This document shows, piece after piece, positions 15,219 to 22,471 of a DNA stretch of 27,362 nucleotides (the first letter of the stretch is position 1; each line of letters opens with the position of its first letter). The stretch lies in the IMG/VR virus record IMGVR_UViG_3300010233_000067, positions 14,268 to 41,629 of that record; one strand, 5' to 3'. The notes beneath the pieces are model-generated. The model was not told the DNA's origin. It was given only the letters and a program-made list of their open reading frames with translations, and made no database searches. The translations under genes were made by a program, and so were the position numbers. The DNA comes from a virus.

Positions 15219-17434
15219 TGGCTTATTGTCTACCAAGAGCCCTTGTAAGTAAGTTCCAAGCTGCCGTAGATTCTGGCTTTCTTAATCCCAAAGAATTAGG
15301 AAAGATATCATCAGAAGATCGGTTCAACCGTATCTCTTCTGTAGTAGGTGAAGACAACGCCAGCCAAGTCAATGCCACATTCGAGAAAGGCATCTTACTA
15401 GAACGTCGTCAACTCGGTTTCAACAACTGGGTCCGACAGATGCGTGGTGAAATGAAAGGTCAGGTTTCTCAGAAAGAGAGGGCCCTGGAGAATGTCGTTG
15501 ACAAAATCAACAACCTCGATGATCGGATTCTGAATCCGCACTTCGAGAAGAACTTTATGGCAGATCTAGCCGCCGAACAACTCGGAGCCAAGGTCTCGTT
15601 AGAAGACGCCAAAGGTATCTTCGAGCTTGCCCAGAAAGCCAAGGATGCCAAGACTGAGTGGCAGAAGGATCTCGCGACTAAGGTAAAGTATAGAGACTAT
15701 AACAATCCTCTTTATAAGGTCCGTATAGACTACGGCGATGCCTTACAGGCACTTCAAGACAAGATTGATACATCTAAACCTAACGGTAAGGGTTTCATCG
15801 AAAATGCCCTGAATACCCTTCTTGTACCTAAGACGGCTGAGACAGGCATTTTCCATCTCTCGGCTTTCGGTGTCCAGTCCTGGGGTTCTTTAGGTCGAGC
15901 GGCGACATACCAAGCCCTGGTCCATCAGTTTAGATATCTTTGGGATCAGAAGCACTACGACGAATTGATGTCGTACATCGTGTCACATCCTGATTATAAG
16001 ACATTGAAGGATGCCGGGTTGGGTCTTGTAGACGTTTCTGACCAACTCTCTAGTAGAGAAGAGGCAATTCAGAGTTCTCTCCTTCAGCAGTTAAATACAT
16101 ACGTAGCCGAACAAGGTGGCAAAGCTCTTAACTTAAACCAACCACTTCCTATCAATATCGTTGGTGCGTCTAGCAGAGCCTTTACAGGATTCCTGAATTA
16201 TCAGAGATTCACGATTGCGACGCAGCTTCTAGACAAGGCCCGTAGAGCCCAAGGAGAAGGCTTCTTCAATCAACTTCTGGATAGAGGTACGGCAGAAGGT
16301 AAAGAGCCTCTGGATCAACAGACTATCTCCGACATAGCAAGTACTGTTAATAACTTTTCCGGACGAGGTAACCTGGGTCCTGCAGAAGGAGCCCACAAGA
16401 TGCAGCAGCTTCTGAATGCCTTGTTCTTCGCTCCGCGTAAAGTCGTGGCGACGGCTCAGATGTTTAACCCCTGGGAATACGGCAGGTTGTACGGTGAAGC
16501 CAGCAAGACTGGAAACTACACGGCGGCCAACGCAGCAGTTCAGAATCTTATGTCTTCTGTGGTAATCACAGGGGCAGTTATAGGAACAGCCAAGGCATTC
16601 GGGTATCAAGTCAACCTAGACGCCACGAGCCAAGACTTTCTCAAAATCGTCCATGGCGAAGAAAAGTATGACATCACCGGTGGTTCTGCTATCTGGCTTC
16701 GTCTTCTTGGTAGGTTGTATGCCAATAGAGAAATTATGGCTAGGAATAAAGAGATCGAACTCGGAGGTTCGGGATACAAGCCCCTGACTAGGGCAGATCT
16801 TATCACTAAGTACATCTCCGGGAAGTTCTCTCCTGCGGCAAGCATCTTCTCTGACGCCCTTATGGGCGAAGATCCCGTTGGTAACGACTTCTCGATGACA
16901 AGAGAATTTCGTGACAAGATGCAACCAATCGTGATGGGTTCGTTGATCTCTTACTGGAGACAGAATCCAGACAAGAGTATCTATGACCTACCCGTCCTGG
17001 CTAGTATCCTTGGTATACAGGCAGAGAGCCCTACACCGCCATTGATTCGTAAAGGGATGTCTGTCTGGGGAGAACCTGATCCTGTGTGGACCGACCCCGT
17101 ACGGACTGACTTTGATAACAAACTGGACAAGACGGGGTACATTCCTAATTTTCCTGGTGATACTATTAAAGGCGTCAAACTAACAGACAATCAGTATAGA
17201 CAGTATATCCAGATGTCTGGAAGCTTTGCAAAAGCAAGACTCGAGAATCTTCTATCGTCTCCTAGTTTCAACACGACTAGGCCAGAGCTTCAACAACTTC
17301 AGGTTAAGCAATTCGTTCAAGGGGCCAGGAATCAAGCTTCGGGCATCATCGAACAGCAGAGTAAAGGTACGTCTAACGACATAGTCGATAAGATGATTAA
17401 AGACATCAAAGAAAAATATGGGATAACCAATTAA
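15218..17434 (+). CDS. Large internal virion (ejection) protein, second part
   Basis: A 738-residue helical protein; ATG shares its A with the preceding TGA. It carries motifs that recur in the C-terminal parts of very large phage internal or polyvalent proteins: VNNFSGRGNLGPAE (about 377-390) followed by LNALFFAPRKVVAT (399-412), then DFLKIVHGEEKYDITGG (473-489) and WLRLLGRL (493-500). A hydrophobic helix, VVITGAVIGTAKAF (448-461), could touch membrane. The opening MAYCLPRALVSKFQAA also resembles an internal boundary of such proteins, so this gene and the one before it may correspond to a single longer protein in relatives (combined 1378 residues, close to the T7 gp16 size). An ejection role is inferred. 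Confidence 0.7.
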   Translation: MAYCLPRALVSKFQAAVDSGFLNPKELGKISSEDRFNRISSVVGEDNASQVNATFEKGILLERRQLGFNNWVRQMRGEMKGQVSQKERALENVVDKINNLDDRILNPHFEKNFMADLAAEQLGAKVSLEDAKGIFELAQKAKDAKTEWQKDLATKVKYRDYNNPLYKVRIDYGDALQALQDKIDTSKPNGKGFIENALNTLLVPKTAETGIFHLSAFGVQSWGSLGRAATYQALVHQFRYLWDQKHYDELMSYIVSHPDYKTLKDAGLGLVDVSDQLSSREEAIQSSLLQQLNTYVAEQGGKALNLNQPLPINIVGASSRAFTGFLNYQRFTIATQLLDKARRAQGEGFFNQLLDRGTAEGKEPLDQQTISDIASTVNNFSGRGNLGPAEGAHKMQQLLNALFFAPRKVVATAQMFNPWEYGRLYGEASKTGNYTAANAAVQNLMSSVVITGAVIGTAKAFGYQVNLDATSQDFLKIVHGEEKYDITGGSAIWLRLLGRLYANREIMARNKEIELGGSGYKPLTRADLITKYISGKFSPAASIFSDALMGEDPVGNDFSMTREFRDKMQPIVMGSLISYWRQNPDKSIYDLPVLASILGIQAESPTPPLIRKGMSVWGEPDPVWTDPVRTDFDNKLDKTGYIPNFPGDTIKGVKLTDNQYRQYIQMSGSFAKARLENLLSSPSFNTTRPELQQLQVKQFVQGARNQASGIIEQQSKGTSNDIVDKMIKDIKEKYGITN

Positions 17435-17475
17435 TGACGCAGCTAAATAAACAGCTAAGAAGGGCTGCTACATGA
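17434..17475 (+). other. 13-codon bridging minicistron
   Basis: ATG 17434 shares its A with the preceding TAA. The frame encodes MTQLNKQLRRAAT and stops at TGA 17473-17475, overlapping ATG 17472 of the fibre gene (ATGA). The AGAAGGG ribosome site of the fibre gene (17458-17464) lies inside it. Confidence 0.35.
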
Positions 17476-18311
17476 CAATCAGTACAGTAACGAGTACAAT
17501 TACGTATGTAGGTAACGGGGCTACTACGGTCTGGACTTTTCCGTTTGTCGCCGATAGTGCGTCAGACCTGACTGTGGTTCTTATCAATACCAGTACGGGT
17601 GTCATCACTACTCTCGGTCCGACACAGTATTCAGTAGTCCTGAACAACCCTCCGACTGGAGGTCTCTGGGGTATCGGTGGAGCAGTGACTTATCCGTTGT
17701 CTGGCAGCCCGATTCAGATCGGTACGAATATCGCTATCACCAGGGATGTCCCGTATGAACAGAACATAAGCATCTCTAACCAGGGTTCGTTTTATCCCCA
17801 GGCGGTAGAGCAAGCCCTTGACATCCTAGAACTCCAGATACAGCAACTCGCTACCGACCAGGAATACTCTCTCCAGGTTCCAGTCACTGATCTGATTCCC
17901 CCCAACGTTCTACCTTCAGCGGCGGCCAGGGCGGGTGGTACGTTGAGTTTCGACAGCACGGGTCAGCCTGTGATAACCTTCCCTGGATCTGGCAACATAC
18001 CTACTCCGGGTCAGTTCGCTAATCCCAGAAGGATCGCCGTCTCGGGGACGAATACGACTAACATCCTGGTCGGAGATTCCTTCGCAGGTGTGTCTATCTC
18101 CCAGGCCAGTCCTAGTACGACTACGCTCCAGCTACCAGCCACCGAGGGTCCTTGGCCTATCTTTGACGCATCAGGCAACGCAGGTACATACCCTATCACT
18201 GTCCTGCCTTCGTCTGGTAAGACTATCAATGGTCAGACAAGCTATATACTAGCCTTCAATTATCAAAGTATTACCGTTTATTTCGACGGAACTCAGTTCC
18301 TCGTAGCCTAA
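17472..18311 (+). CDS. T7-type tail fibre N-terminal / adaptor protein
   Basis: A 279-residue protein whose first ~155 residues match the virion-attachment domain of T7-type tail fibres: YVGNGATTVWTFPF at the start, a YSVVLNNPP strand, GGAVTYPL, an ITRDVPYEQ block, a FYPQAVEQALDILELQIQQL helix and a terminal LQVPVTD. The remaining ~125 residues are a small beta domain (SGTNTTNILVGDSFAGVSIS and later strands) ending in a YFDGTQFLVA strand. There is no long shaft or depolymerase-like beta helix, so it is either a very short fibre or an adaptor to which another receptor-binding protein docks. AGAAGGG eight bases before ATG is the ribosome site. Confidence 0.78.
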   Translation: MTISTVTSTITYVGNGATTVWTFPFVADSASDLTVVLINTSTGVITTLGPTQYSVVLNNPPTGGLWGIGGAVTYPLSGSPIQIGTNIAITRDVPYEQNISISNQGSFYPQAVEQALDILELQIQQLATDQEYSLQVPVTDLIPPNVLPSAAARAGGTLSFDSTGQPVITFPGSGNIPTPGQFANPRRIAVSGTNTTNILVGDSFAGVSISQASPSTTTLQLPATEGPWPIFDASGNAGTYPITVLPSSGKTINGQTSYILAFNYQSITVYFDGTQFLVA

Positions 18312-18320
18312 GGAGTCATT

Positions 18321-18659
18321 ATGTCATTCACAGACTATTTTATTAACAAGGCGATTGATTCAGGCTTCCTGAAGAGTCGTATCCAGGCTGCTGTTAGAGC
18401 CCTTGCAATGGCCGGAGGCAGCTATCTTGTCCAGCATGGGCTGGCTAACCAGGAGATCTCACAAGCCGTTGTAGGTGCCGTTGTAGGCCTCGTAGCCCTG
18501 TATCTACAGGACCTAGACGTAAAGGTCGTGGACGGTAAGATCAAGATCGCCCTGAAGACTAATCCACCCGACTCTATCCCGTCTGGTAATTTGACACCAG
18601 ATGAAGAAAAGGCCGAGACTGCCGTACTCAACAACGCCGAAGCAAATAAAAACAAATGA
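18321..18659 (+). CDS. Putative holin (two membrane segments)
   Basis: A 112-residue protein in the lysis position at the end of the late operon, with AAGGAG upstream. Two hydrophobic helices, about residues 22-40 (AAVRALAMAGGSYLVQHGL) and 47-63 (SQAVVGAVVGLVALYLQ), are followed by a polar, charged tail ending in NAEANKNK. The pattern of Arg-x-Leu, AGGSYLVQHG and a Gly-rich second helix is like the small holin-like proteins of the Pam3 gp28 group. Holins make the inner-membrane lesion that lets the endolysin act. The identification rests on topology, context and this resemblance, so I keep it as putative. Confidence 0.6.
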   Translation: MSFTDYFINKAIDSGFLKSRIQAAVRALAMAGGSYLVQHGLANQEISQAVVGAVVGLVALYLQDLDVKVVDGKIKIALKTNPPDSIPSGNLTPDEEKAETAVLNNAEANKNK

Positions 18660-18832
18660 ACACCCATCCGCTTCAACACGCCGGGGCTATACTCGTGTCT
18701 AGTACGTTTATTTCATTCCTTGCCGATTGGTCTCCCGTCGTTACCTGGGCCGTGGGTACTCTGGCCCTGGTGTGGTATGGCGTACTATTCTACGACAGAT
18801 TCGTGAATAAGAAAAAAGGGCTGCCAGACTAG
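18656..18832 (+). CDS. Second small membrane protein, class II holin-like, 58 residues
   Basis: A short gene reading from ATG 18656 (ATGA overlap with the previous stop) to TAG 18830-18832. It has two membrane helices, approximately residues 10-24 (GAILVSSTFISFLAD) and 28-46 (VVTWAVGTLALVWYGVLFY), with a short loop and a basic end NKKKGLPD. Size and topology match class II holins such as T7 gp17.5. It is the last gene before the terminator. With the preceding gene it could form a holin/antiholin pair. Coding potential is supported by the exact ATGA coupling and by clear helix topology. Confidence 0.65.
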   Translation: MNTHPLQHAGAILVSSTFISFLADWSPVVTWAVGTLALVWYGVLFYDRFVNKKKGLPD

Positions 18833-18853
18833 CCGACAACCCTTCAGTTACTT

Positions 18854-18888
18854 AAAAGAGGCTCCTTAACCGGGGCCTTTTTTATTTT
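18854..18888. terminator. Bidirectional intrinsic terminator between convergent operons
   Basis: AAAAGAGGCTCC (18854-18865) pairs with GGGGCCTTTTTT (18872-18883), 12 pairs including G-T, around a TTAACC loop, and is followed by ATTTT. The upstream A tract makes it work on the opposite strand as well. It sits between the stop of the rightward late operon (18832) and the last leftward gene (stop at 18887). Confidence 0.88.
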
Positions 18889-19120
18889 AACGCTCTGAGA
18901 ACTTCTGGTCTTCTAATACAGGTTCACAACGTCCAATTACTTTCTTAAGATCCTCCTTCTTCGGTCCGTCGTCGAATCTCCCTTGCTGGTACAACCGGAT
19001 GCTCAGCGGCTTCGCGATTTCACAGGCGTGTTCGGAGTCTTCTTCATAGCCGTATACGATACTAGTCCTGGCTTCGATCTGCCCAGACTTAAGGAACAGG
19101 AAGATAAGAAGTAGGTACAT
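18887..19120 (-). CDS. Small protein with N-terminal hydrophobic segment
   Basis: A 77-residue product, last gene of the leftward operon. The first ~14 residues (MYLLLIFLFLKSG) are strongly hydrophobic and could be a short signal peptide or membrane anchor. The rest is hydrophilic with two Cys (ACEIAK and GRCEP) that could form a disulfide if exported. Its ATG shares one base with the stop of the preceding 34-residue membrane gene. A periplasmic role, for example in host envelope modification or lysis, is possible but unproven. The stop lies in the arm of the terminator. No family recognised. Confidence 0.6.
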   Translation of the reverse strand: MYLLLIFLFLKSGQIEARTSIVYGYEEDSEHACEIAKPLSIRLYQQGRFDDGPKKEDLKKVIGRCEPVLEDQKFSER

Positions 19121-19224
19121 TACTTAAATATATCCTTCCATATCATAATACTTAAAGGTAAAAGAAGACCTACAAATATAAAAATGATTAATACACCAAA
19201 GACTACTGGTATTAAAAACTCCAT
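19120..19224 (-). CDS. 34-residue single-span membrane protein
   Basis: A very short frame from ATG at 19224 to TAA at 19122-19120. Almost the entire product is one hydrophobic helix (IPVVFGVLIIFIFVGLLLPL) with a short basic end WKDIFK. GGAAGGAT lies just upstream of the ATG, a strong ribosome site. It shares one base with the stop of the gene before it (TGATG) and one with the start of the gene after it (TAATG). The excellent ribosome site and exact junctions support a real gene. Function unknown; one-helix phage proteins often modulate host membrane proteins. Confidence 0.6.
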   Translation of the reverse strand: MEFLIPVVFGVLIIFIFVGLLLPLSIMIWKDIFK

Positions 19225-19421
19225 CAAATCCTTCCAAACCCGATTTCATTAGGAAATCTATAAAGCATGTCGCCATGGGTATCAAGGATACCAGTGCTTC
19301 TGTACTGTCCGTCTAAGACTATGACGTCTCTGGCGTCCCGGAATTCATTCCTTGGATGCATCGTCTCAGTCTCTTCAGGAGGTGACCAGAAACCATCACG
19401 AATAGTTCCGTACTTACTCAT
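19224..19421 (-). CDS. Hypothetical 65-residue protein
   Basis: A small acidic-to-neutral protein with no membrane segment, no Cys pair and no recognisable family. Features are an SPPEETETMHPRNEF stretch and a strand-like DVIVLDGQY segment followed by GILDTHGDMLYRF, suggesting a small beta fold. It overlaps the preceding gene by 8 bases and the next by one base, consistent with a translationally coupled chain. Confidence 0.55.
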   Translation of the reverse strand: MSKYGTIRDGFWSPPEETETMHPRNEFRDARDVIVLDGQYRSTGILDTHGDMLYRFPNEIGFGRI

Positions 19422-19581
19422 CGTTGCTCCAATTTATGAAATTATCCCACATACTTTCATAACACCCTTGACACCAATGGAAAGAATGTCCTACTCCATT
19501 GGGAGCTTTCATATCTATTTCGTACATAACTGCATGACTTAGGAGGAGTTCTTTCCCGCAATGGATACACTCTTTAGTCAT
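19414..19581 (-). CDS. 55-residue CxxC...CxxC zinc-ribbon-like protein
   Basis: A short frame starting at ATG 19581-19579 (ATGA overlap with the preceding gene) and ending at TAA 19416-19414. It opens MTKECIHCGKELLLSHAV and has a second pair in HWCQGCYESMW, so the four Cys (C5, C8, C37, C40) could bind one zinc ion. Phage proteins of this type may contact nucleic acid or host proteins; no function can be assigned. The Trp/His-rich middle and the exact overlaps with both neighbours argue that it is expressed. Confidence 0.6.
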   Translation of the reverse strand: MTKECIHCGKELLLSHAVMYEIDMKAPNGVGHSFHWCQGCYESMWDNFINWSNDE

Positions 19582-19784
19582 GATTCATCCTCCTGTATCA
19601 GTTTGATCAGCTGGGCATGTGTAAGACCTTCAAGATCGTGTTCTCTGCCTCGTTTGTCACGAACGATACGCTGTTGATACTTCCCTGACACGATGAGCTC
19701 CTTTGCGATTACAGAACGGACTCGTTCTTTCTTCTTACGTTTCAAACGCTTGCTATGACGAATCTTGTCTTCCATACTTCCCAT
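19578..19784 (-). CDS. Small very basic protein of 68 residues
   Basis: Lys/Arg-rich N-terminal half (KIRHSKRLKRKKKERVRS), then a folded-looking part with KYQQRIVRDKRGREHDLEGL and a helix THAQLIKLIQEDES. Such charge suggests nucleic-acid binding. ATG 19784 follows the RNR stop by two bases; a second ATG at 19775 is possible but is only one base from a GGGAAG sequence, so the first is preferred. No family recognised. Confidence 0.6.
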   Translation of the reverse strand: MGSMEDKIRHSKRLKRKKKERVRSVIAKELIVSGKYQQRIVRDKRGREHDLEGLTHAQLIKLIQEDES

Positions 19785-19786
19785 CT

Positions 19787-22471
19787 TTAACTACAGGTTG
19801 GTTGACCCGTAACCTCATCTATCTTGCAGACTTCTACAGAGTCCTCATCCGAGACATACTCTTTTACTTCGGGTTTCTTCTCAACGAGGATTCCCATCCT
19901 CTTACCTGCACTTCTGAAGGTAGTTACTCCCTTACAGTTACCGTCATAAGCCGTCATGTAGATATCCTTGAACTGCTCCCAGGTGACATCAGGTCCGACG
20001 TTACATGTCTTACTACAGGCGGAATCGACCCATCTCTGGGCATTGACCAGTACCGAGACATGTTCTTCTGGTGAGAGTTCATTGGCAGTCCTACCCTTTA
20101 CTCCCCACTCCCTGAATCCAAAGTCGGTGACGTCTTCGTGTACCGCCCCTTCTTCTTTGATAATCGTCCGGGTATAACTATGAGTAAACACGGGCTCGAT
20201 ACCTGACGAGATGTTGTCTGCCGCGAGGGAGATAGTTCCCGTCGGTGCGATTGATAACAGGTGTGAGTTACGTATCCCGTACTTGGCAATCCCTTCGCGA
20301 ATGGGATCAGGAAGGGTTCTGATAAAGGACCCTTCGAGATACTTCTCTGAGAAAAGAGGGAACGGGCCTTTCTCTTTAGCGAGTTCGATGCTTGTTTCAT
20401 AAGCAGTGTCACGGAGAATCCTGAGTATGTCATTCATTACCTCTATAAATGCAGAAGAACCGTAAGGCATCTGGAGCCTCTCTAGAGCATTGGCCAGACC
20501 AGTTACTCCGAGACCCATACGACGCTTACTCTTGCCTTCAGTCTCCTGTTGAGGCAAAGGATAGATTCCTAGGTCCATGATGTTATCCATCGCCCTCACG
20601 ACTGCACGGATATCTTCCTTGAAGAGTTCGTAGTCAAACCTTGCTCCTTCGGCCTTCAGAATTTTGAAGTCCTGGATGTACTTAGTCAGATTGAACGAGC
20701 CTAGGAGACATGCGCCATAAGGAGGAAGAGGTTGTTCCCCGCAGTTGGATACGAGAAGACCCCCGGTCCAATACGTATGTTCATCTGCTTCTACGGTGAT
20801 ATCATAAACAGGATGGATACCTAGATCGCGGACTTCAGTGATTTCAAAAGTAGTCTTGGCTTTATTTGAAAGCCTGGCTGTATCTAATAACCTGGCTTGC
20901 TTATAGGTATGAATGAATCCAATGATGTCTCTGAACTTGAATCGATCCTTACTGATATTTAGATCATAACTCTGTTTACATTCATATTCTCCATTACTAA
21001 ACAGGACAGTGTTAGGCTTGTTAGTAGTAATATATGAGCTGATACCAATAGAGGATAGCATCTCTTGAACGTCTTCAATAAGACCTCTGGAGGCTGCCTT
21101 AAGTGTCACTCTGTTACCACAGACAGAGCCATTAGCTGCATACAACCCTTGAAGAAAACCTACGACAATCCCAGAAGATCCTTGAAAGAATCTCTTCGGT
21201 ACACGGCGTTCATAAGTCTTAGGGAGTTCATCTGAAGTAATAGTAGTCTTGACTTCCCAACCATGTTTAAAGCTACGACGTCGGTCGGCTACTACATATT
21301 CACCAAGGAAATCATGAAAGACGTCATCGTTGTTACCGAGACAAAGATAGACTAGATCATTACTGGCCTTATGGACAGATCCGTCTCCCAGTACCCAGCC
21401 ATCCACTATGTGCTGTTTACTAAATCCTTCATAGAAAGATAAAGGTCCAGTAGAAATATCTATAGCGTCTGCGTCTTTGACTTCGATCTTATAACCATTT
21501 TGAACTACACGATGATTCTCTGTTCCAAGGAATCTACCTGCATTAGTTATATACTCGTTGACTTGTTTATCACCTGTGTATTCTATGTTAGTCACTTTAG
21601 TCCAACGCTGACCAGACCAAATCGTAGAGCCACACTCTATGTCGTCAAGAGTGACTATACCATTAGGCGTAAGAACAGTCGCAAAACCTGGTTGACAGGG
21701 ATTCGTGGCAGCAATAGTCTCACAGTACCAAAGATTGTTCTCCTTGTTGATCCTGTCGATGAAGAGGACACCAGGCTCTGCCCAATCCCAAGTACTCCGC
21801 ATAATCGCGTCCCAGAGAGTCCTGGCTCTGACAGTCTTATGGACCTTGCCATGGAAGCGGAGATTGAAATCCTTATCCTTCTTGACACAGTCCATGAAGT
21901 GATCCGTGATACCGACAGAGATATTAAACGCAGTAAGTTTATTCTCATTCCTTTTGGCATGAATAAACTCTTCAATATCGGGATGGTCTACTCGAAGAAC
22001 CCCCATCTGCGCCCCACGTCTATGACCGGCGCTGCTAATAGTCCCGCAGACGCTGTTAAAAATGTCCATGAAGCTAACAGGACCTGAGGATGACGAACCA
22101 AGAGACTTGATAAGACTACCTCTGGGACGTAGAGTAGAAAAATCGTATCCAATACCACCACCAAGTCGCATCGTATGACCGGCCTCTTTCGCAAGGTCCA
22201 TGATGGAATTGAAGTCATCTGAGATAGTCCCACTTACAAAACAATTCCAAGGAGTGACTCTTTTAGGGGCCCCAATGGCAGCCTGCACTCTCCCGGCAGG
22301 CATGAAGCGCATGTCTCCGAATATATCCGTAAGGGCTCGCCTGTGGGCGTCGTTGTCTGATAGATTACTTGACAACCTGTTGACGCAGTCCTCGAACGTC
22401 TCACCCACGTTCCGGTACTTGGTTTCATGGATTTCCTTAGAGATAGAAAGGGTAGGACCGTACTTAATCAA
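19787..22471 (-). CDS. nrdJ: Class II ribonucleotide reductase with intein
   Basis: An 894-residue precursor of an adenosylcobalamin-dependent ribonucleotide reductase, which reduces ribonucleotides to deoxyribonucleotides for phage DNA synthesis. Class II signs are GGGIGYDFSTLRPRG (104-118), a SSAGHRRGAQMGVLRVDHPD run starting at 146, and SIAPTGTISLAADNISSGIEP starting at 740. Residues 259-576 are an intein; splicing leaves 576 residues with the restored motif NPCGEQPLPPYGAC. Cys77 (WNCFVSG) and Cys588 are the expected reducing pair, and Cys577 carries the thiyl radical; the 11-residue Cys577-Cys588 spacing equals that of Thermotoga maritima NrdJ Cys322-Cys333. Cys882 and Cys893 form a plausible C-terminal shuttle. 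The start is TTG (TTGA overlap), preceded at once by an in-frame TAA. No small subunit is needed. Confidence 0.92.
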   Translation of the reverse strand: MIKYGPTLSISKEIHETKYRNVGETFEDCVNRLSSNLSDNDAHRRALTDIFGDMRFMPAGRVQAAIGAPKRVTPWNCFVSGTISDDFNSIMDLAKEAGHTMRLGGGIGYDFSTLRPRGSLIKSLGSSSSGPVSFMDIFNSVCGTISSAGHRRGAQMGVLRVDHPDIEEFIHAKRNENKLTAFNISVGITDHFMDCVKKDKDFNLRFHGKVHKTVRARTLWDAIMRSTWDWAEPGVLFIDRINKENNLWYCETIAATNPCQPGFATVLTPNGIVTLDDIECGSTIWSGQRWTKVTNIEYTGDKQVNEYITNAGRFLGTENHRVVQNGYKIEVKDADAIDISTGPLSFYEGFSKQHIVDGWVLGDGSVHKASNDLVYLCLGNNDDVFHDFLGEYVVADRRRSFKHGWEVKTTITSDELPKTYERRVPKRFFQGSSGIVVGFLQGLYAANGSVCGNRVTLKAASRGLIEDVQEMLSSIGISSYITTNKPNTVLFSNGEYECKQSYDLNISKDRFKFRDIIGFIHTYKQARLLDTARLSNKAKTTFEITEVRDLGIHPVYDITVEADEHTYWTGGLLVSNCGEQPLPPYGACLLGSFNLTKYIQDFKILKAEGARFDYELFKEDIRAVVRAMDNIMDLGIYPLPQQETEGKSKRRMGLGVTGLANALERLQMPYGSSAFIEVMNDILRILRDTAYETSIELAKEKGPFPLFSEKYLEGSFIRTLPDPIREGIAKYGIRNSHLLSIAPTGTISLAADNISSGIEPVFTHSYTRTIIKEEGAVHEDVTDFGFREWGVKGRTANELSPEEHVSVLVNAQRWVDSACSKTCNVGPDVTWEQFKDIYMTAYDGNCKGVTTFRSAGKRMGILVEKKPEVKEYVSDEDSVEVCKIDEVTGQPTCS
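20744..21697 (-). mobile_element. Intein with LAGLIDADG endonuclease region in the RNR
   Basis: A 318-residue protein intron, residues 259-576 of the RNR precursor. The splicing blocks are clear: Cys1 in CQPGFATVLTPNG with TLDDIECG (block A), GTENHRVV (block B, usually TxxH), and VYDITVEADEHTYWTGGLLVSN (blocks F/G) before Cys +1. The penultimate residue is Ser, not the usual His. The middle holds a homing endonuclease region: the first dodecapeptide HIVDGWVLGDGSV (354-366) keeps the acidic residue before Gly. The second, VGFLQGLYAANGSV (437-450), has Asn where catalytic Asp is expected. By eye the segment is more AT-rich than the flanking RNR, as for a transferred element. Confidence 0.92.

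Noticed and set aside
21500-22087. 195-residue open frame on the plus strand opposite the RNR
   Set aside because: It is antisense to conserved RNR and intein sequence and has no recognisable protein pattern or ribosome site; it is a by-product of the RNR codon use.
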